DNA of 39,736 nucleotides from DAOTWP01 sp034435675 (GCA_034435675.1 DAOTWP010000203.1:1-39736); one strand, 5' to 3'; numbered from the stretch's first letter, positions 26,024 through 33,195 are shown. The notes: generated from the letters alone by a model not told the origin. Translations and numbers: made by a program.

Positions 26024-26075
26024 GTAAGGCACGCCGTGCCTGCTTCCCGTTTGCCCGCCTGCCCGTGAAACGGTT

Positions 26076-26125
26076 GAACCGCAAAGTACGTCAAGAGCAT
26101 TGAAAAGGCGGATTTCTTTGTCCGC
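26076..26125 (+). repeat. Dispersed palindromic repeat, copy 1
   Basis: The head GAACCGCAAAG leads through AGAGCATTG into the hairpin GCGGA/TCCGC (26108-26112, 26121-26125). The same order, GAACCGCGAAG-like head, GCATT(A/G) core, GGCGG/CCGCC-like hairpin, recurs several times at 26769-27056. Confidence 0.5.
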
Positions 26126-26234
26126 ATGGATGAAACGAATTAAACCACGATGACGCGGAGGACGCCCAGGGAGTTAGCAAAGCATGCTGCACGCCATCCG
26201 CCCGAAGTCGCTGCGTTTACACCAAGGAGTCGTT

Positions 26235-26741
26235 ATGACCTTCTTCGCACTGCTTCAACATGGATTACTCTATGGCGCTGTGCTCGCCTTCCTGCTCAAC
26301 TGGGTCTTGCTGGGCAGCCTGTATCTTAATCCCGAGATTGGCTGGCGCACCTATCCGCCCGCTGTTAAGGAAAAATTCGGTCCGATCAGCGCCCGCGCCA
26401 GCAGGCAGCGCCTGGTTTTTGGCGTCGTCTTCCTGCTGCTGATTGTCGGAACTATTGTGCTGGCTTTGCGACAGCTTGAGGCGCAGGTTCCAGAGCCGCT
26501 GACATTTGCCCAGGCGTTCCTTTGCACGTGGCTGATTTTAATCGTGTTCAATGTGGTTGATCTGCTGGTGGTGGACTGGCTGATTTTCATACGACTGCAA
26601 CCCCGCTTCATCTTCCTGCCCGGCACGGAGGGCATGGCAGAGTATGCAGATTTCCGCTTCTACCTGGACGGTTTCATCAAGGGACTGGTCGGCGGCACAA
26701 TTGGCAGCCTGCTTGTGGCGGCGCTAGTGGCGTTGTTCTGA
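26235..26741 (+). CDS. Multi-pass membrane protein of unknown function
   Basis: From ATG 26235, with an AAGGAG site six bases upstream, the product is 168 residues. Four hydrophobic segments lie at about 5-28, 57-77, 88-110 and 140-166. The loop after the first has Asn-Pro-Glu-Ile-Gly-Trp-Arg-Thr-Tyr-Pro-Pro, and the third is followed by Val-Asp-Trp-Leu-Ile-Phe. No family is recognised. It stands alone, flanked on both sides by repeat-rich spacers. Confidence 0.7.
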   Translation: MTFFALLQHGLLYGAVLAFLLNWVLLGSLYLNPEIGWRTYPPAVKEKFGPISARASRQRLVFGVVFLLLIVGTIVLALRQLEAQVPEPLTFAQAFLCTWLILIVFNVVDLLVVDWLIFIRLQPRFIFLPGTEGMAEYADFRFYLDGFIKGLVGGTIGSLLVAALVALF

Positions 26742-26768
26742 CATCGCCCGCTGCACCCCGCAATGATC

Positions 26769-26820
26769 GAACGCGAAGCCACGAAGAGGCATTGCAGGGG
26801 CGGACCTCCGGGTCCGCCCG
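26769..26820 (+). repeat. Dispersed palindromic repeat, copy 2
   Basis: The head GAACGCGAAG and GGCATTGCA lead into a perfect 9-bp hairpin, GGGCGGACC (26798-26806) and GGTCCGCCC (26811-26819), with a four-base loop. This is the best-formed hairpin of the family. Confidence 0.6.
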
Positions 26821-26842
26821 CCGTACCGCAGATTAAAGTGAC

Positions 26843-26880
26843 GAACAGGAAGGCACCAAGCACACGATGGGCACTTGGAG
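26843..26880 (+). repeat. Dispersed palindromic repeat, head-only copy
   Basis: GAACAGGAAGGCACCAAGCAC matches the head of the copy at 26993 at most positions but is not followed by the CATTATA core or a G/C hairpin. Confidence 0.45.
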
Positions 26881-26928
26881 AGGCGTGTTGCACAGCGCTC
26901 GCCGCGTGAAATACTAATTGCACTGCGC

Positions 26929-26982
26929 AACCGCGAAGGAGCATTATAGTGGCGGGTCGCCATGCGCTAGCCGTTTGCCCGC
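26929..26982 (+). repeat. Dispersed palindromic repeat, copy 3
   Basis: The head AACCGCGAAGG and GCATTATAG lead to GCGGG (26952-26956) pairing with CCCGC (26978-26982) across a longer loop. Confidence 0.5.
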
Positions 26983-26992
26983 AAAATCAATC

Positions 26993-27056
26993 GAACCGGA
27001 AGGCACAAAGCACGCATAAGGGACATTATAGGGGCGGGCTACAGCACACCCGCGCC
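26993..27056 (+). repeat. Dispersed palindromic repeat, copy 4
   Basis: The head GAACCGGAAGGCACAAAGCAC and ACATTATAG lead to GCGGG (27034-27038) pairing with CCCGC (27049-27053). Apart from these repeats, 26742-27157 shows no gene. Confidence 0.5.
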
Positions 27057-27157
27057 AGTACCGCCCACCGTGCCCGCGTGACGTCGCCCGTAATGCGGCG
27101 AACGATGCGGGCAGCGTCCCTGCGCGGCGCATCCTGCCAATTGCCAACCGCTAATTA

Positions 27158-28795
27158 TCAGTTCACCAGATCATGCTCAATGAGGTAGTTAGCGTAACGC
27201 TGGCGCACCACCTTCTTGTCAAATTTGCCGACGCTGGTCTTGGGAATTTCGTCCACAAACAGCACTTCATCAGGAAGCTGCCATTTGGCGAAGCCGTTCG
27301 CCAGCAGCATTTCGTGCAGCGCGTCTTTGGTCAGCGTCACGCCCTGCTTGGGCACTACCACCGCCAGCGGGCGCTCCTGCCATTTAGGATGCACTGCCGC
27401 GATTACGGCGGCTTCCAGCACGTCGGGGTGTCCCATCAGCGCATTTTCGAGGTCAACCGTCGAAATCCACTCACCGCCGCTCTTGACCAGGTCTTTGGTG
27501 CGATCCACGATCTGCATGTACCCCTCGGGGTCAATCGTCACCACATCGCCAGTGCGGAACCAGCCGTCGGGCGTGAACGACTGTGTCGTGCGTTCGTCCT
27601 GATAATACGACGCTGCCACCCATGGACCGCGTACTTGCAGTTCGCCCATGGTCTTGCCGTCCCAGGGTACGGTGTTCCCGTCCTCGCCAATCGCGCGCAG
27701 TTCCACACCAGGCGAAGGCAGCCCCTGCTTGGCGCGCACATTGAACTGCTCGTCTTCTTCCCAACCGTCCATGTGGCTTTTCAGCTTGCAGATCGTGCCG
27801 ATGGGACTCATCTCGGTCATCCCCCACGCATGGATGATCTGCACGCCATATTTCTTCTGGTAGGCGGCGATCATGGACCTGGGCGCAGCAGACCCGCCCA
27901 CGGGCATCGCCTTGAGCGAACTGATGTCGTAGCTGCCTTTTTCCAGCACTTGCAGCAGCCCCAGCCACAGTGTCGGCACGCCCGCCGTGTAGGTGATCTT
28001 CTCCTGCTCGATCAGCCCGGCGAGGTCGGGCGGTTGCAAATGCGCGCCGGGGTAGACCTGTGTCGCGCCGAGCATGGTGGCGGCAAACGGCACACCCCAC
28101 GCCATCGCATGGAACATCGGCACAACGGGCATAATCACATCGCGCTCGGTGATGCCCAGCGTGTCGGCAATGCATGCCGCCATCGTATGCAGGTACAATG
28201 CGCGGTGCGAATAGACCACACCTTTGGGGTTGCCGGTGGTGCCGCTGGTGTAGCACATGGCGCAGGCATGGTTCTCGTCCAGGTCAGGGAAGGCGAAACT
28301 ATCGCTTTCGGCGGCGAGCAGGTCTTCGTAGCTGACGGCGTTGGGCAGCGTGGTTGCGGGCATCGCGCCGTTGGTCATCACCACATAATGTTCTACGGTC
28401 CTGAGGTGCGGGGCAATGGCTTCGACCAGCTTGAGCAGGCTGTCGTCCACAATAATCACCTTGTCGGCGGCATGGTTGATGATGTAGATCAACTGCTCGG
28501 CAGGCAGGCGCAGATTGAGCGTGTGCAGCACGCCGCCCATGCACGGCACAGCAAAATACAGCTCCAGATGGCGGTGCGTGTTCCACGCCAGCGAGCCGAC
28601 GCGGTCGCCATCCTGCACGCCGAGGCGCGTCAGGGCATTTGCCAGCCGGTTGCAGCGGGCATACCACTCTCTGTAAGTGTAGCGGTGCATGGTGGGACCA
28701 AACTTTGTCGCAATCGTTTTATTGGGATAGAGCTGCGCGGCGCGTTCCATAATCGGGCGCAGCGTGAGCTGGTAATCCATCATCAAACCCTGCAT
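27158..28795 (-). CDS. Medium/long-chain acyl-CoA synthetase (AMP-binding family)
   Basis: The product is 545 residues, usual for the family. It has the P-loop-like motif TSGTTGNPKG (about 181-190), the His-Ala-Trp-Gly-Met-Thr-Glu motif near 315, the hinge region Gly-Trp-Phe-Arg-Thr-Gly-Asp-Val near 415, and the C-terminal Lys-Thr-Ser-Val-Gly-Lys-Phe with the catalytic Lys. It activates fatty acids to acyl-AMP and then acyl-CoA in the cytoplasm, for lipid synthesis or beta-oxidation. ATG 28795 has AAGAGGTG about five bases upstream. No beta-oxidation genes adjoin it. Chain length cannot be told from the sequence. Confidence 0.92.
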   Translation of the reverse strand: MQGLMMDYQLTLRPIMERAAQLYPNKTIATKFGPTMHRYTYREWYARCNRLANALTRLGVQDGDRVGSLAWNTHRHLELYFAVPCMGGVLHTLNLRLPAEQLIYIINHAADKVIIVDDSLLKLVEAIAPHLRTVEHYVVMTNGAMPATTLPNAVSYEDLLAAESDSFAFPDLDENHACAMCYTSGTTGNPKGVVYSHRALYLHTMAACIADTLGITERDVIMPVVPMFHAMAWGVPFAATMLGATQVYPGAHLQPPDLAGLIEQEKITYTAGVPTLWLGLLQVLEKGSYDISSLKAMPVGGSAAPRSMIAAYQKKYGVQIIHAWGMTEMSPIGTICKLKSHMDGWEEDEQFNVRAKQGLPSPGVELRAIGEDGNTVPWDGKTMGELQVRGPWVAASYYQDERTTQSFTPDGWFRTGDVVTIDPEGYMQIVDRTKDLVKSGGEWISTVDLENALMGHPDVLEAAVIAAVHPKWQERPLAVVVPKQGVTLTKDALHEMLLANGFAKWQLPDEVLFVDEIPKTSVGKFDKKVVRQRYANYLIEHDLVN

Positions 28796-28966
28796 AAAGC
28801 ACCTCTTTTTGAGTTCAACAATTTTCGGCAGATGCCTGCGAACAACCGTGCAGGCACAGCCGGGAATATAGCACCGACGCGGGGAAAATCAAACAGCCGT
28901 CACAGTGTGCCGGGGGGGTGCAGTCGGGTATCCTTATTGTGCAGGTCAACCAGCGATCACTTCAAT

Positions 28967-28999
28967 CCTGCCTGCACCTGTATTGTAGGTGCAGGCAGG
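28967..28999 (-). terminator. Hairpin after the PPOX gene
   Basis: A perfect 13-bp inverted repeat (28967-28979 and 28987-28999, seven-base loop) begins ten bases beyond the stop codon of the minus-strand gene. The minus strand then reads ATTGAAG, so the usual T-run is missing, but position and strength point to termination. Confidence 0.6.
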
Positions 29000-29008
29000 G
29001 CAGTGCCA

Positions 29009-29428
29009 TCAGAAGCCAGATACCCGCACAGCATCAATGGTCACCCGCAGCGTGACGCGCGGACGGTTCAGAATAGCAGGGCGTTCTGAGCCAGTTGCAA
29101 TGGGGCGCGCTGTGAACGTGTCACGGTAGCGCTGCCCCAACTGCGCGTAATCCTGTCCGGCCTGCTCCGGCGCTTCATTCAGTTCCACGGTGCCGAGCAG
29201 CGTCACGTAGCGGTAACCTTGCTCAATGCAGATCGAAACACGTGGGTTAGCTTTGAGATGGCGGTGCTTGAGACTGTCAGCCGGCGTATTCAGCAGTACG
29301 GTGTTTTCGTCCAGCAGTTGATACCACATGACCGTCTGATGCGGCAGTCCGTCCGGGCGGATAGTTGCCACAACTGCAAAATGAACTGCATCCAGAAAAG
29401 CGCGTACATCGGGTGACATCTCAGGCAT
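29009..29428 (-). CDS. PPOX-class F420-type oxidoreductase
   Basis: The product is 139 residues with the split-barrel flavin/deazaflavin-binding pattern: Phe-Ala-Val-Val-Ala-Thr-Ile-Arg-Pro-Asp-Gly-Leu-Pro-His (about 16-30), Leu-Asn-Thr-Pro, Lys-His-Arg-His-Leu-Lys-Ala-Asn-Pro-Arg-Val (the phosphate-binding loop) and a final Val-Thr-Ile-Asp-Ala-Val-Arg. The pattern favours the F420-dependent subgroup over FMN-dependent PNPOx, but this is family inference. ATG 29428 has AAGGAG about ten bases upstream. It overlaps the upstream membrane-protein gene by eight bases, so the two are coupled and probably MarR-controlled. Confidence 0.85.
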   Translation of the reverse strand: MPEMSPDVRAFLDAVHFAVVATIRPDGLPHQTVMWYQLLDENTVLLNTPADSLKHRHLKANPRVSICIEQGYRYVTLLGTVELNEAPEQAGQDYAQLGQRYRDTFTARPIATGSERPAILNRPRVTLRVTIDAVRVSGF

Positions 29429-29852
29429 GATCCACTGTGCTCCTTCTCACCAGGACGGTCAAAACTGCGCTGACGATCGCTGCGGTGACGACGTGCATCG
29501 CCAGCAAATAACCGCGCACATCGCCCACGACATTCAGCGTGAACAGAGGAATCAACGACAACAGCAGGACAACTGCGGCGGTTCCCTGAAAAATGCGCAG
29601 CGGTCTCGCGGTAAAACGACTCAGCCCGAAGTACAAACCAGCAGCGCCAACTGCCGGGAGGATGCTCATGATCAGGATCATGGGCAGAGCCAGTTCAAGC
29701 TGGCTGCCATCGGGCATGGGAACTTGCAGCCTCACGTTTCCAATTGATTGGGCGATACTGTAGATCATGACATTGCCCAGGGCGGCGGCAGTTCCGGCGA
29801 TCAGGACGATACGCAACAGCACCATGTATTTCGTCTGGGATCTAACTTTCAT
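29421..29852 (-). CDS. DUF6069-like four-helix membrane protein
   Basis: The product is 143 residues with four hydrophobic segments at about 9-35, 54-75, 84-105 and 112-135 and a basic N-terminus. The length and the first-helix/loop pattern resemble DUF6069 proteins, which often lie next to MarR or TetR regulators in Actinobacteria and Chloroflexi; no biochemical role is known to me. ATG 29852 has AAGGAGAG about ten bases upstream. The candidate MarR operator at 29877-29896 lies 24 bp before the start. Confidence 0.75.
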   Translation of the reverse strand: MKVRSQTKYMVLLRIVLIAGTAAALGNVMIYSIAQSIGNVRLQVPMPDGSQLELALPMILIMSILPAVGAAGLYFGLSRFTARPLRIFQGTAAVVLLLSLIPLFTLNVVGDVRGYLLAMHVVTAAIVSAVLTVLVRRSTVDHA

Positions 29853-29876
29853 CGTCGAGTGACTCTCCTTGGTTGA

Positions 29877-29896
29877 TTGGTTTGTCGGCTAAGTAA
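29877..29896. promoter_or_regulatory. Candidate MarR operator upstream of the DUF6069-like gene
   Basis: This 20-bp site has TTTGTCGGCTAA as its core and matches 17 of 20 positions of the minus-strand reading of the site at 30338-30357. It lies in the 59-bp gap between marR and the membrane-protein gene, just ahead of the latter's ribosome site. Confidence 0.6.
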
Positions 29897-29911
29897 ATAG
29901 CCGCAAAACAC

Positions 29912-30328
29912 CTAGGGCAGGTTAGCCAACATTTGCGCCAGCAGGCGCTTCATCACGATCTGCTCCGCGTCAGAAAATCCGGCTGTGGTCTGCGCTTCAA
30001 TATCCGACCAGATTGTACGAATAGACTGATGCAGTTCTCGTCCTTGTTCGGTGATATAGACCCGCAGAACACGACCATCATGCGCGTCAGGCTGGCGGGT
30101 TACATAACCAGCCTTTACCAGCCGGGTCAGCGATTTAGTGACTGTCGGCGCCTCGACATTCAGCGCTTGCGCCAGCTCAGTTTGGCTGAGACCGTTATTA
30201 GCGATCAGGTGCAAAAGCAGCGCTTCCTGGCCGGCATACAAACCAATTTCGTTGAGCCGGTGCTCTGCGGCGCGGCGATGGGCACGGCACAGATGGATGA
30301 GCAGTTGACTGATACTATCGTCGTTCAT
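29912..30328 (-). CDS. MarR-family transcriptional regulator
   Basis: The product is 138 residues. The winged helix-turn-helix covers about 45-105: Leu-Ser-Gln-Thr-Glu-Leu-Ala-Gln-Ala-Leu, then Ala-Pro-Thr-Val-Thr-Lys-Ser-Leu-Thr-Arg-Leu (recognition helix) and the wing with Asp-Ala-His-Asp-Gly-Arg-Val-Leu. Flanking helices would form the dimer. MarR proteins repress their own operons and release DNA on binding phenolic or oxidised ligands. A 20-bp imperfect palindrome next to its own -10 box, repeated before the next gene, supports autoregulation and control of the downstream pair. ATG 30328 lacks a clear ribosome site, only a weak GGG. Confidence 0.92.
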   Translation of the reverse strand: MNDDSISQLLIHLCRAHRRAAEHRLNEIGLYAGQEALLLHLIANNGLSQTELAQALNVEAPTVTKSLTRLVKAGYVTRQPDAHDGRVLRVYITEQGRELHQSIRTIWSDIEAQTTAGFSDAEQIVMKRLLAQMLANLP

Positions 30329-30337
30329 AGCCCTATT

Positions 30338-30357
30338 TTAGTTAGCCGACAAATTAA
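30338..30357. promoter_or_regulatory. Candidate MarR operator at the marR promoter
   Basis: TTAGTTAGCCGACAAATTAA is an imperfect palindrome (14 of 20 positions symmetric). It begins ten bases upstream of the marR ATG and abuts the -10 box. A 17/20 copy lies at 29877-29896. Confidence 0.62.
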
Positions 30358-30384
30358 ATTTAGCATACTCGCTGGCTTTGTCAA
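30357..30384 (-). promoter_or_regulatory. Sigma70-type promoter of the marR unit
   Basis: On the minus strand a perfect -35 TTGACA (30379-30384) is separated by 16 bases from TAAATT (30357-30362). The operator begins at the -10 box, so a bound repressor would block polymerase. Confidence 0.65.
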
Positions 30385-30410
30385 GATGTATTTGAACAAG
30401 TCATGCGGCA

Positions 30411-30683
30411 CTAACCGGGGTGTTCGCATGGGTGCTGCCTGCTCACATCCCGCGGCAACCCTGCGCCTGAGCCGCTTGCCAGTACCTTGTTCACGGCGTC
30501 TGCCAGCAGCGCATGTTAGGCAGCGTGCATGCGTGCCGTGTAGCTTTCCAGCGTGTCGCCCGGCTTGAATGGCACAACCGCCTGCGCGATGACCTCGCCC
30601 GCATCCACTGCGGGGATAACGTAATGCAGCATGCAGCCGCACAGTTTCACACCTAAACGCTTCCGCGTAGTTTCTTCGGTCTG
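30411..30683 (-). pseudogene. purN: Decayed purN fragment (GAR formyltransferase, C-terminal half)
   Basis: One minus-strand frame from 30683 reads Gln-Thr-Glu-Glu, then Gly-Val-Lys-Leu-Cys-Gly-Cys-Met-Leu-His-Tyr-Val-Ile-Pro, Val-Asp-Ala-Gly-Glu-Val-Ile-Ala-Gln, Pro-Gly-Asp-Thr-Leu-Glu and Ala-Arg-Met-His-Ala-Ala. This is the late part of formyltetrahydrofolate-dependent PurN (and contains the conserved Asp of its active site). A TAA at 30516-30518 stands exactly where PurN has the Glu of Ala-Ala-Glu-His, and the frame continues His-Ala-Leu-Leu-Ala-Asp-Ala-Val-Asn-Lys-Val-Leu, the usual C-terminal helix. So a GAA-to-TAA-type nonsense change is seen. The N-terminal half, with the formate-site Asn-x-His, is missing beyond an in-frame TAG at 30684-30686. 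It is a relic and should make no enzyme. Confidence 0.85.
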
Positions 30684-30690
30684 CTACCGT

Positions 30691-30758
30691 TGACCTATGC
30701 TCCTCGATTCAGTGGGCGTGTCTCTTGATCGTCCTCCCCTGAATTCGGAGTAAGGTCA
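30691..30758. repeat. 68-bp imperfect inverted repeat next to the purN relic
   Basis: Four blocks pair in order: TGACCT/AGGTCA (30691-30696, 30753-30758), CTCC/GGAG (30700-30703, 30747-30750), ATTCAG/CTGAAT (30707-30712, 30739-30744) and GGG/CCC (30714-30716, 30736-30738). That is 19 pairs around a 19-base loop. It begins eight bases before the truncated end of the purN relic. It may be the end hairpin of a mobile element or a structured RNA; no transposase is present. Confidence 0.6.
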
Positions 30759-31050
30759 CATCGGCTGCCTGGCGGCATACCGCCGATTCTTACAGATTAT
30801 TTACATGCCCTGTTATGTATTGAGGGTAAGCACTGGCGCTGTGCCTGCGTCCAGAAGCAATACCAGGGACCGCGCAGCAGATTACGTTATGACTGCAAAT
30901 ATGCCTGTTGCTAAATGATTACCGAGAGGATGGTTAGGCAGCGATGAAAGTTAATTGACTTTGCTTGTTACGCTGTCATACCATTAAACATGCCGATAAT
31001 GTGTCAGCCACTTTGACCATGAACCCAGTTTGAGACAGAAAGAATTCACG
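30759..31050. other. Spacer upstream of folE
   Basis: A small GGCGG/CCGCC hairpin lies near 30770-30783. The remainder is AT-richer than the genes. A possible folE promoter (TTGACT near 30956 with TACCAT 18 bases on) is weak. No gene is seen. Confidence 0.4.
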
Positions 31051-31815
31051 ATGAACAGAACCAGGAATGGCAACGGTAACGGCAGTGACAAGGGTGTGTA
31101 CAGCAATGGCAATGGGCACGCTGCACACACTGGCCACACGCACGATCATGACGGGGATGACGACCTTCTGATGACGATGCAGCGCAAGTTTTCGTCACAG
31201 GAGTTTCTGGATATGTTTGAACTGAACCTGCCACCGGTGCAGCATGGTATCATCGAGAACGCGACGCGCAATATCCTGGAAGCCGTTGGCGAGGATCCCG
31301 CGCGGGAAGGACTGCTGAACACGCCTAAGCGGGTTGCCCGGATGTACGACGAACTGCTCAGCGGCTACCGCACCGATCCGGCAGAGGTCATTAACGAAGC
31401 GGTCTTTGAAGTCCAGTACGATGAAATGGTTATCGTGCGCGACATTGAGTTTTACAGCCTGTGCGAACACCACATGCTGCCGTTCATCGGGCACGCACAC
31501 ATCGCGTATATCCCCAATGGCAAGGTGATCGGGTTGTCCAAGATTCCACGCATTGTGGATGTCTTTGCGCGGCGTTTGCAGGTGCAGGAACGCATGACGC
31601 ATCAGATTGCTGATTTCATTGACGAAGTGCTCGCGCCGAAGGGCGTCGCGGTCGTGCTGGAAGGTGTGCATATGTGCTCGATGCTGCGCGGTGTGAAGAA
31701 AAGCCACAGCAGCATGACTACCAGCACCATGAAGGGCGCATTCCGCGAAGATGAGAAGACCCGCGCGGAGTTTATGTCGCATCTGGCGCGCCGCGAATCT
31801 CCGAACTTCTTCTAG
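31051..31815 (+). CDS. folE: GTP cyclohydrolase I
   Basis: From ATG 31051 the product is 254 residues, longer than the usual 185-225. The catalytic core (about 65-250) has Glu-Gly-Leu-x-x-Thr-Pro-x-Arg-Val, Ser-Leu-Cys-Glu-His-His (zinc Cys and His), Pro-Phe-x-Gly-His-Ala-His-Ile-Ala-Tyr-Ile-Pro, Gly-Leu-Ser-Lys-Ile-Pro-Arg-Ile-Val and His-Met-Cys-Ser-Met-Leu-Arg-Gly (second zinc Cys). It converts GTP to dihydroneopterin triphosphate, the first step to tetrahydrofolate, as a cytoplasmic decamer. The first 40 residues are Asn/Gly-rich, then His/Asp-rich, and unlike the usual N-terminus. It stands alone and is closed by its own terminator. The ribosome site is weak (AGAAAG). Confidence 0.96.
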   Translation: MNRTRNGNGNGSDKGVYSNGNGHAAHTGHTHDHDGDDDLLMTMQRKFSSQEFLDMFELNLPPVQHGIIENATRNILEAVGEDPAREGLLNTPKRVARMYDELLSGYRTDPAEVINEAVFEVQYDEMVIVRDIEFYSLCEHHMLPFIGHAHIAYIPNGKVIGLSKIPRIVDVFARRLQVQERMTHQIADFIDEVLAPKGVAVVLEGVHMCSMLRGVKKSHSSMTTSTMKGAFREDEKTRAEFMSHLARRESPNFF

Positions 31816-31846
31816 CGCGCTGCACGTATTTAGCCGCGCTATAGAA

Positions 31847-31879
31847 AACACATCCGGCAGAGTTTCAGGGTGTGTTTTT
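31847..31879 (+). terminator. Rho-independent terminator after folE
   Basis: AACACATCC (31847-31855) pairs with GGGTGTGTT (31868-31876), with one G-U pair, and the right arm runs into a T5 tract. It lies 32 bp after the stop codon. Confidence 0.75.
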
Positions 31880-32183
31880 CATTTCTGTACCGCCATGTGT
31901 TAGGGCAAATGCAATGGTAGGGCATACCTTTGCAGCGGGAGTGTGGTGCGCTGCTATTTTACGTTATTTGCCTCAAAATCGGATCACGCTGAATAGTGCC
32001 ATCTGTGCGTTTTGCGCCAGATTACGCCCATCTGCATACCCGCAGCACCCCCCTCCGCGAGTCGGGCTGGATGGCAAACTGGTGCCCATTGCGCGCAGAC
32101 TGCGCCTGGGTGCAGTCTCACGTTCCACGCACAAATGAGTATAATGATAACGACACGATCCAGTAGAATGACAGCAAACTCCC
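31880..32183. other. Spacer between folE and the CPBP protease gene
   Basis: I see no gene here; the short open frames have no family resemblance. A perfect TATAAT at 32140-32145 may serve the CPBP gene, about 40 bp upstream of its GTG, although no good -35 accompanies it. Confidence 0.4.
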
Positions 32184-33185
32184 GTGGAAGTTATCGGACT
32201 AGCATATTTATTAACATTCACCGCTGCTAACGGCGCGGCAGGCGCGCCACAGGATGTCGCGCGGCAACACATACTGAGCATTACGCTGTGGGGCGTGATT
32301 CTGCTGACGGCAGCGGTCATCATAACCAGTCTGGTCACGACAGGACAGGCTGCTGCTGACAGCTTTCGCTTTGCACCGGAAACGCTCCTGCTGACCGTGC
32401 TGGTCATTGGCGCACTGGGTGGCAGCGCGGCGGTGGTCAGCAGCCGATCCACACGGGTGGGTGTGCAGCGTCTGGTGGGCGGCAGCGGGCAGTACAACCC
32501 GGACGCGCCGATGCATACTGCTGCGCTGGTTATCGTCCTGACGTTCAACGCCTACCTGCTGGCAGCGTTTTTGCTGCAAGGCGGCAGAAGCGCGCTCAGC
32601 AGCAGCTTCAGCACGCAAGGCGTACCCAACAGCGCTCTGCTGATCCAGGCAGTTATCTTCGTTGGCGTGGCGTTGTGGGGTGTGGGCTTGGGGACACGCC
32701 GCAGCCTGCCGCAAGCGCTGCAACGGCTGGGATTGTGGTCTCCCAGCAGCGGACAGGTGCTGGCTGGCGCAGGCGCGGGCGTCGGTTTGCTGGCGCTGGC
32801 GCTGGTCTATGGGAGTATCTGGCAGTTCCTGCTGCCACCGGAACAGATTGCGCAGCAAACGGCGGCGGCAGAAGCGCTGGCGCTGGCGTTCGCTACCCTT
32901 CCCGGCGCCCTGCTGCTGTCAGCATCATCCGCCATCAGCGAAGAAATCCTGCTGCGCGGTGCCGTCCAGCCGGTCTTTGGCAATATGCTGACCAGCCTGT
33001 TCTTTGCGCTGCTGCACACCCAGCACCTGATTACGCCGGGACTGCTGCTGCTGTTTCTGGTCTCACTGGCACTGGGGTGGCTGCGGCAGCGCTATGGCAC
33101 AACAGCGGCGGTAGTGGCACACTTCACGTACAATCTGCTTCAAATGCTGATGCTGCTTCTGGCGGTATCAGCTGGACTAACCTGA
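32184..33185 (+). CDS. CPBP-family intramembrane metalloprotease
   Basis: The product is 333 residues with about eight hydrophobic segments. The C-terminal CPBP (ABI) domain has the glutamate motif Glu-Glu-Ile-Leu-Leu-Arg-Gly near 252-258, Phe-Ala-Leu-Leu-His near 274 and the final His-Phe-Thr-Tyr-Asn-Leu near 313-318, the expected catalytic and metal residues. Bacterial members process membrane proteins or protect against self-made bacteriocins; the target here is unknown. The GTG at 32184 is the only usable in-frame start and has no ribosome site, so the start is uncertain. The gene is followed after 10 bp by the next, so they share a transcript. Confidence 0.87.
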   Translation: MEVIGLAYLLTFTAANGAAGAPQDVARQHILSITLWGVILLTAAVIITSLVTTGQAAADSFRFAPETLLLTVLVIGALGGSAAVVSSRSTRVGVQRLVGGSGQYNPDAPMHTAALVIVLTFNAYLLAAFLLQGGRSALSSSFSTQGVPNSALLIQAVIFVGVALWGVGLGTRRSLPQALQRLGLWSPSSGQVLAGAGAGVGLLALALVYGSIWQFLLPPEQIAQQTAAAEALALAFATLPGALLLSASSAISEEILLRGAVQPVFGNMLTSLFFALLHTQHLITPGLLLLFLVSLALGWLRQRYGTTAAVVAHFTYNLLQMLMLLLAVSAGLT

Positions 33186-33195
33186 CAGGTGCCAC

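Noticed and set aside
27173..29089. Plus-strand open frame of 638 codons
   Set aside because: It is antisense to the acyl-CoA synthetase and the end of the PPOX gene; its His/Arg/Gln-rich product has no family resemblance.
30325..30642. Minus-strand 105-codon frame upstream of marR
   Set aside because: It is out of frame with the clear PurN resemblance in the same DNA and runs through the marR promoter and operator.
31872..32138. Plus-strand 88-codon frame after folE
   Set aside because: No ribosome site, no family resemblance, and it begins in the T-run of the folE terminator.
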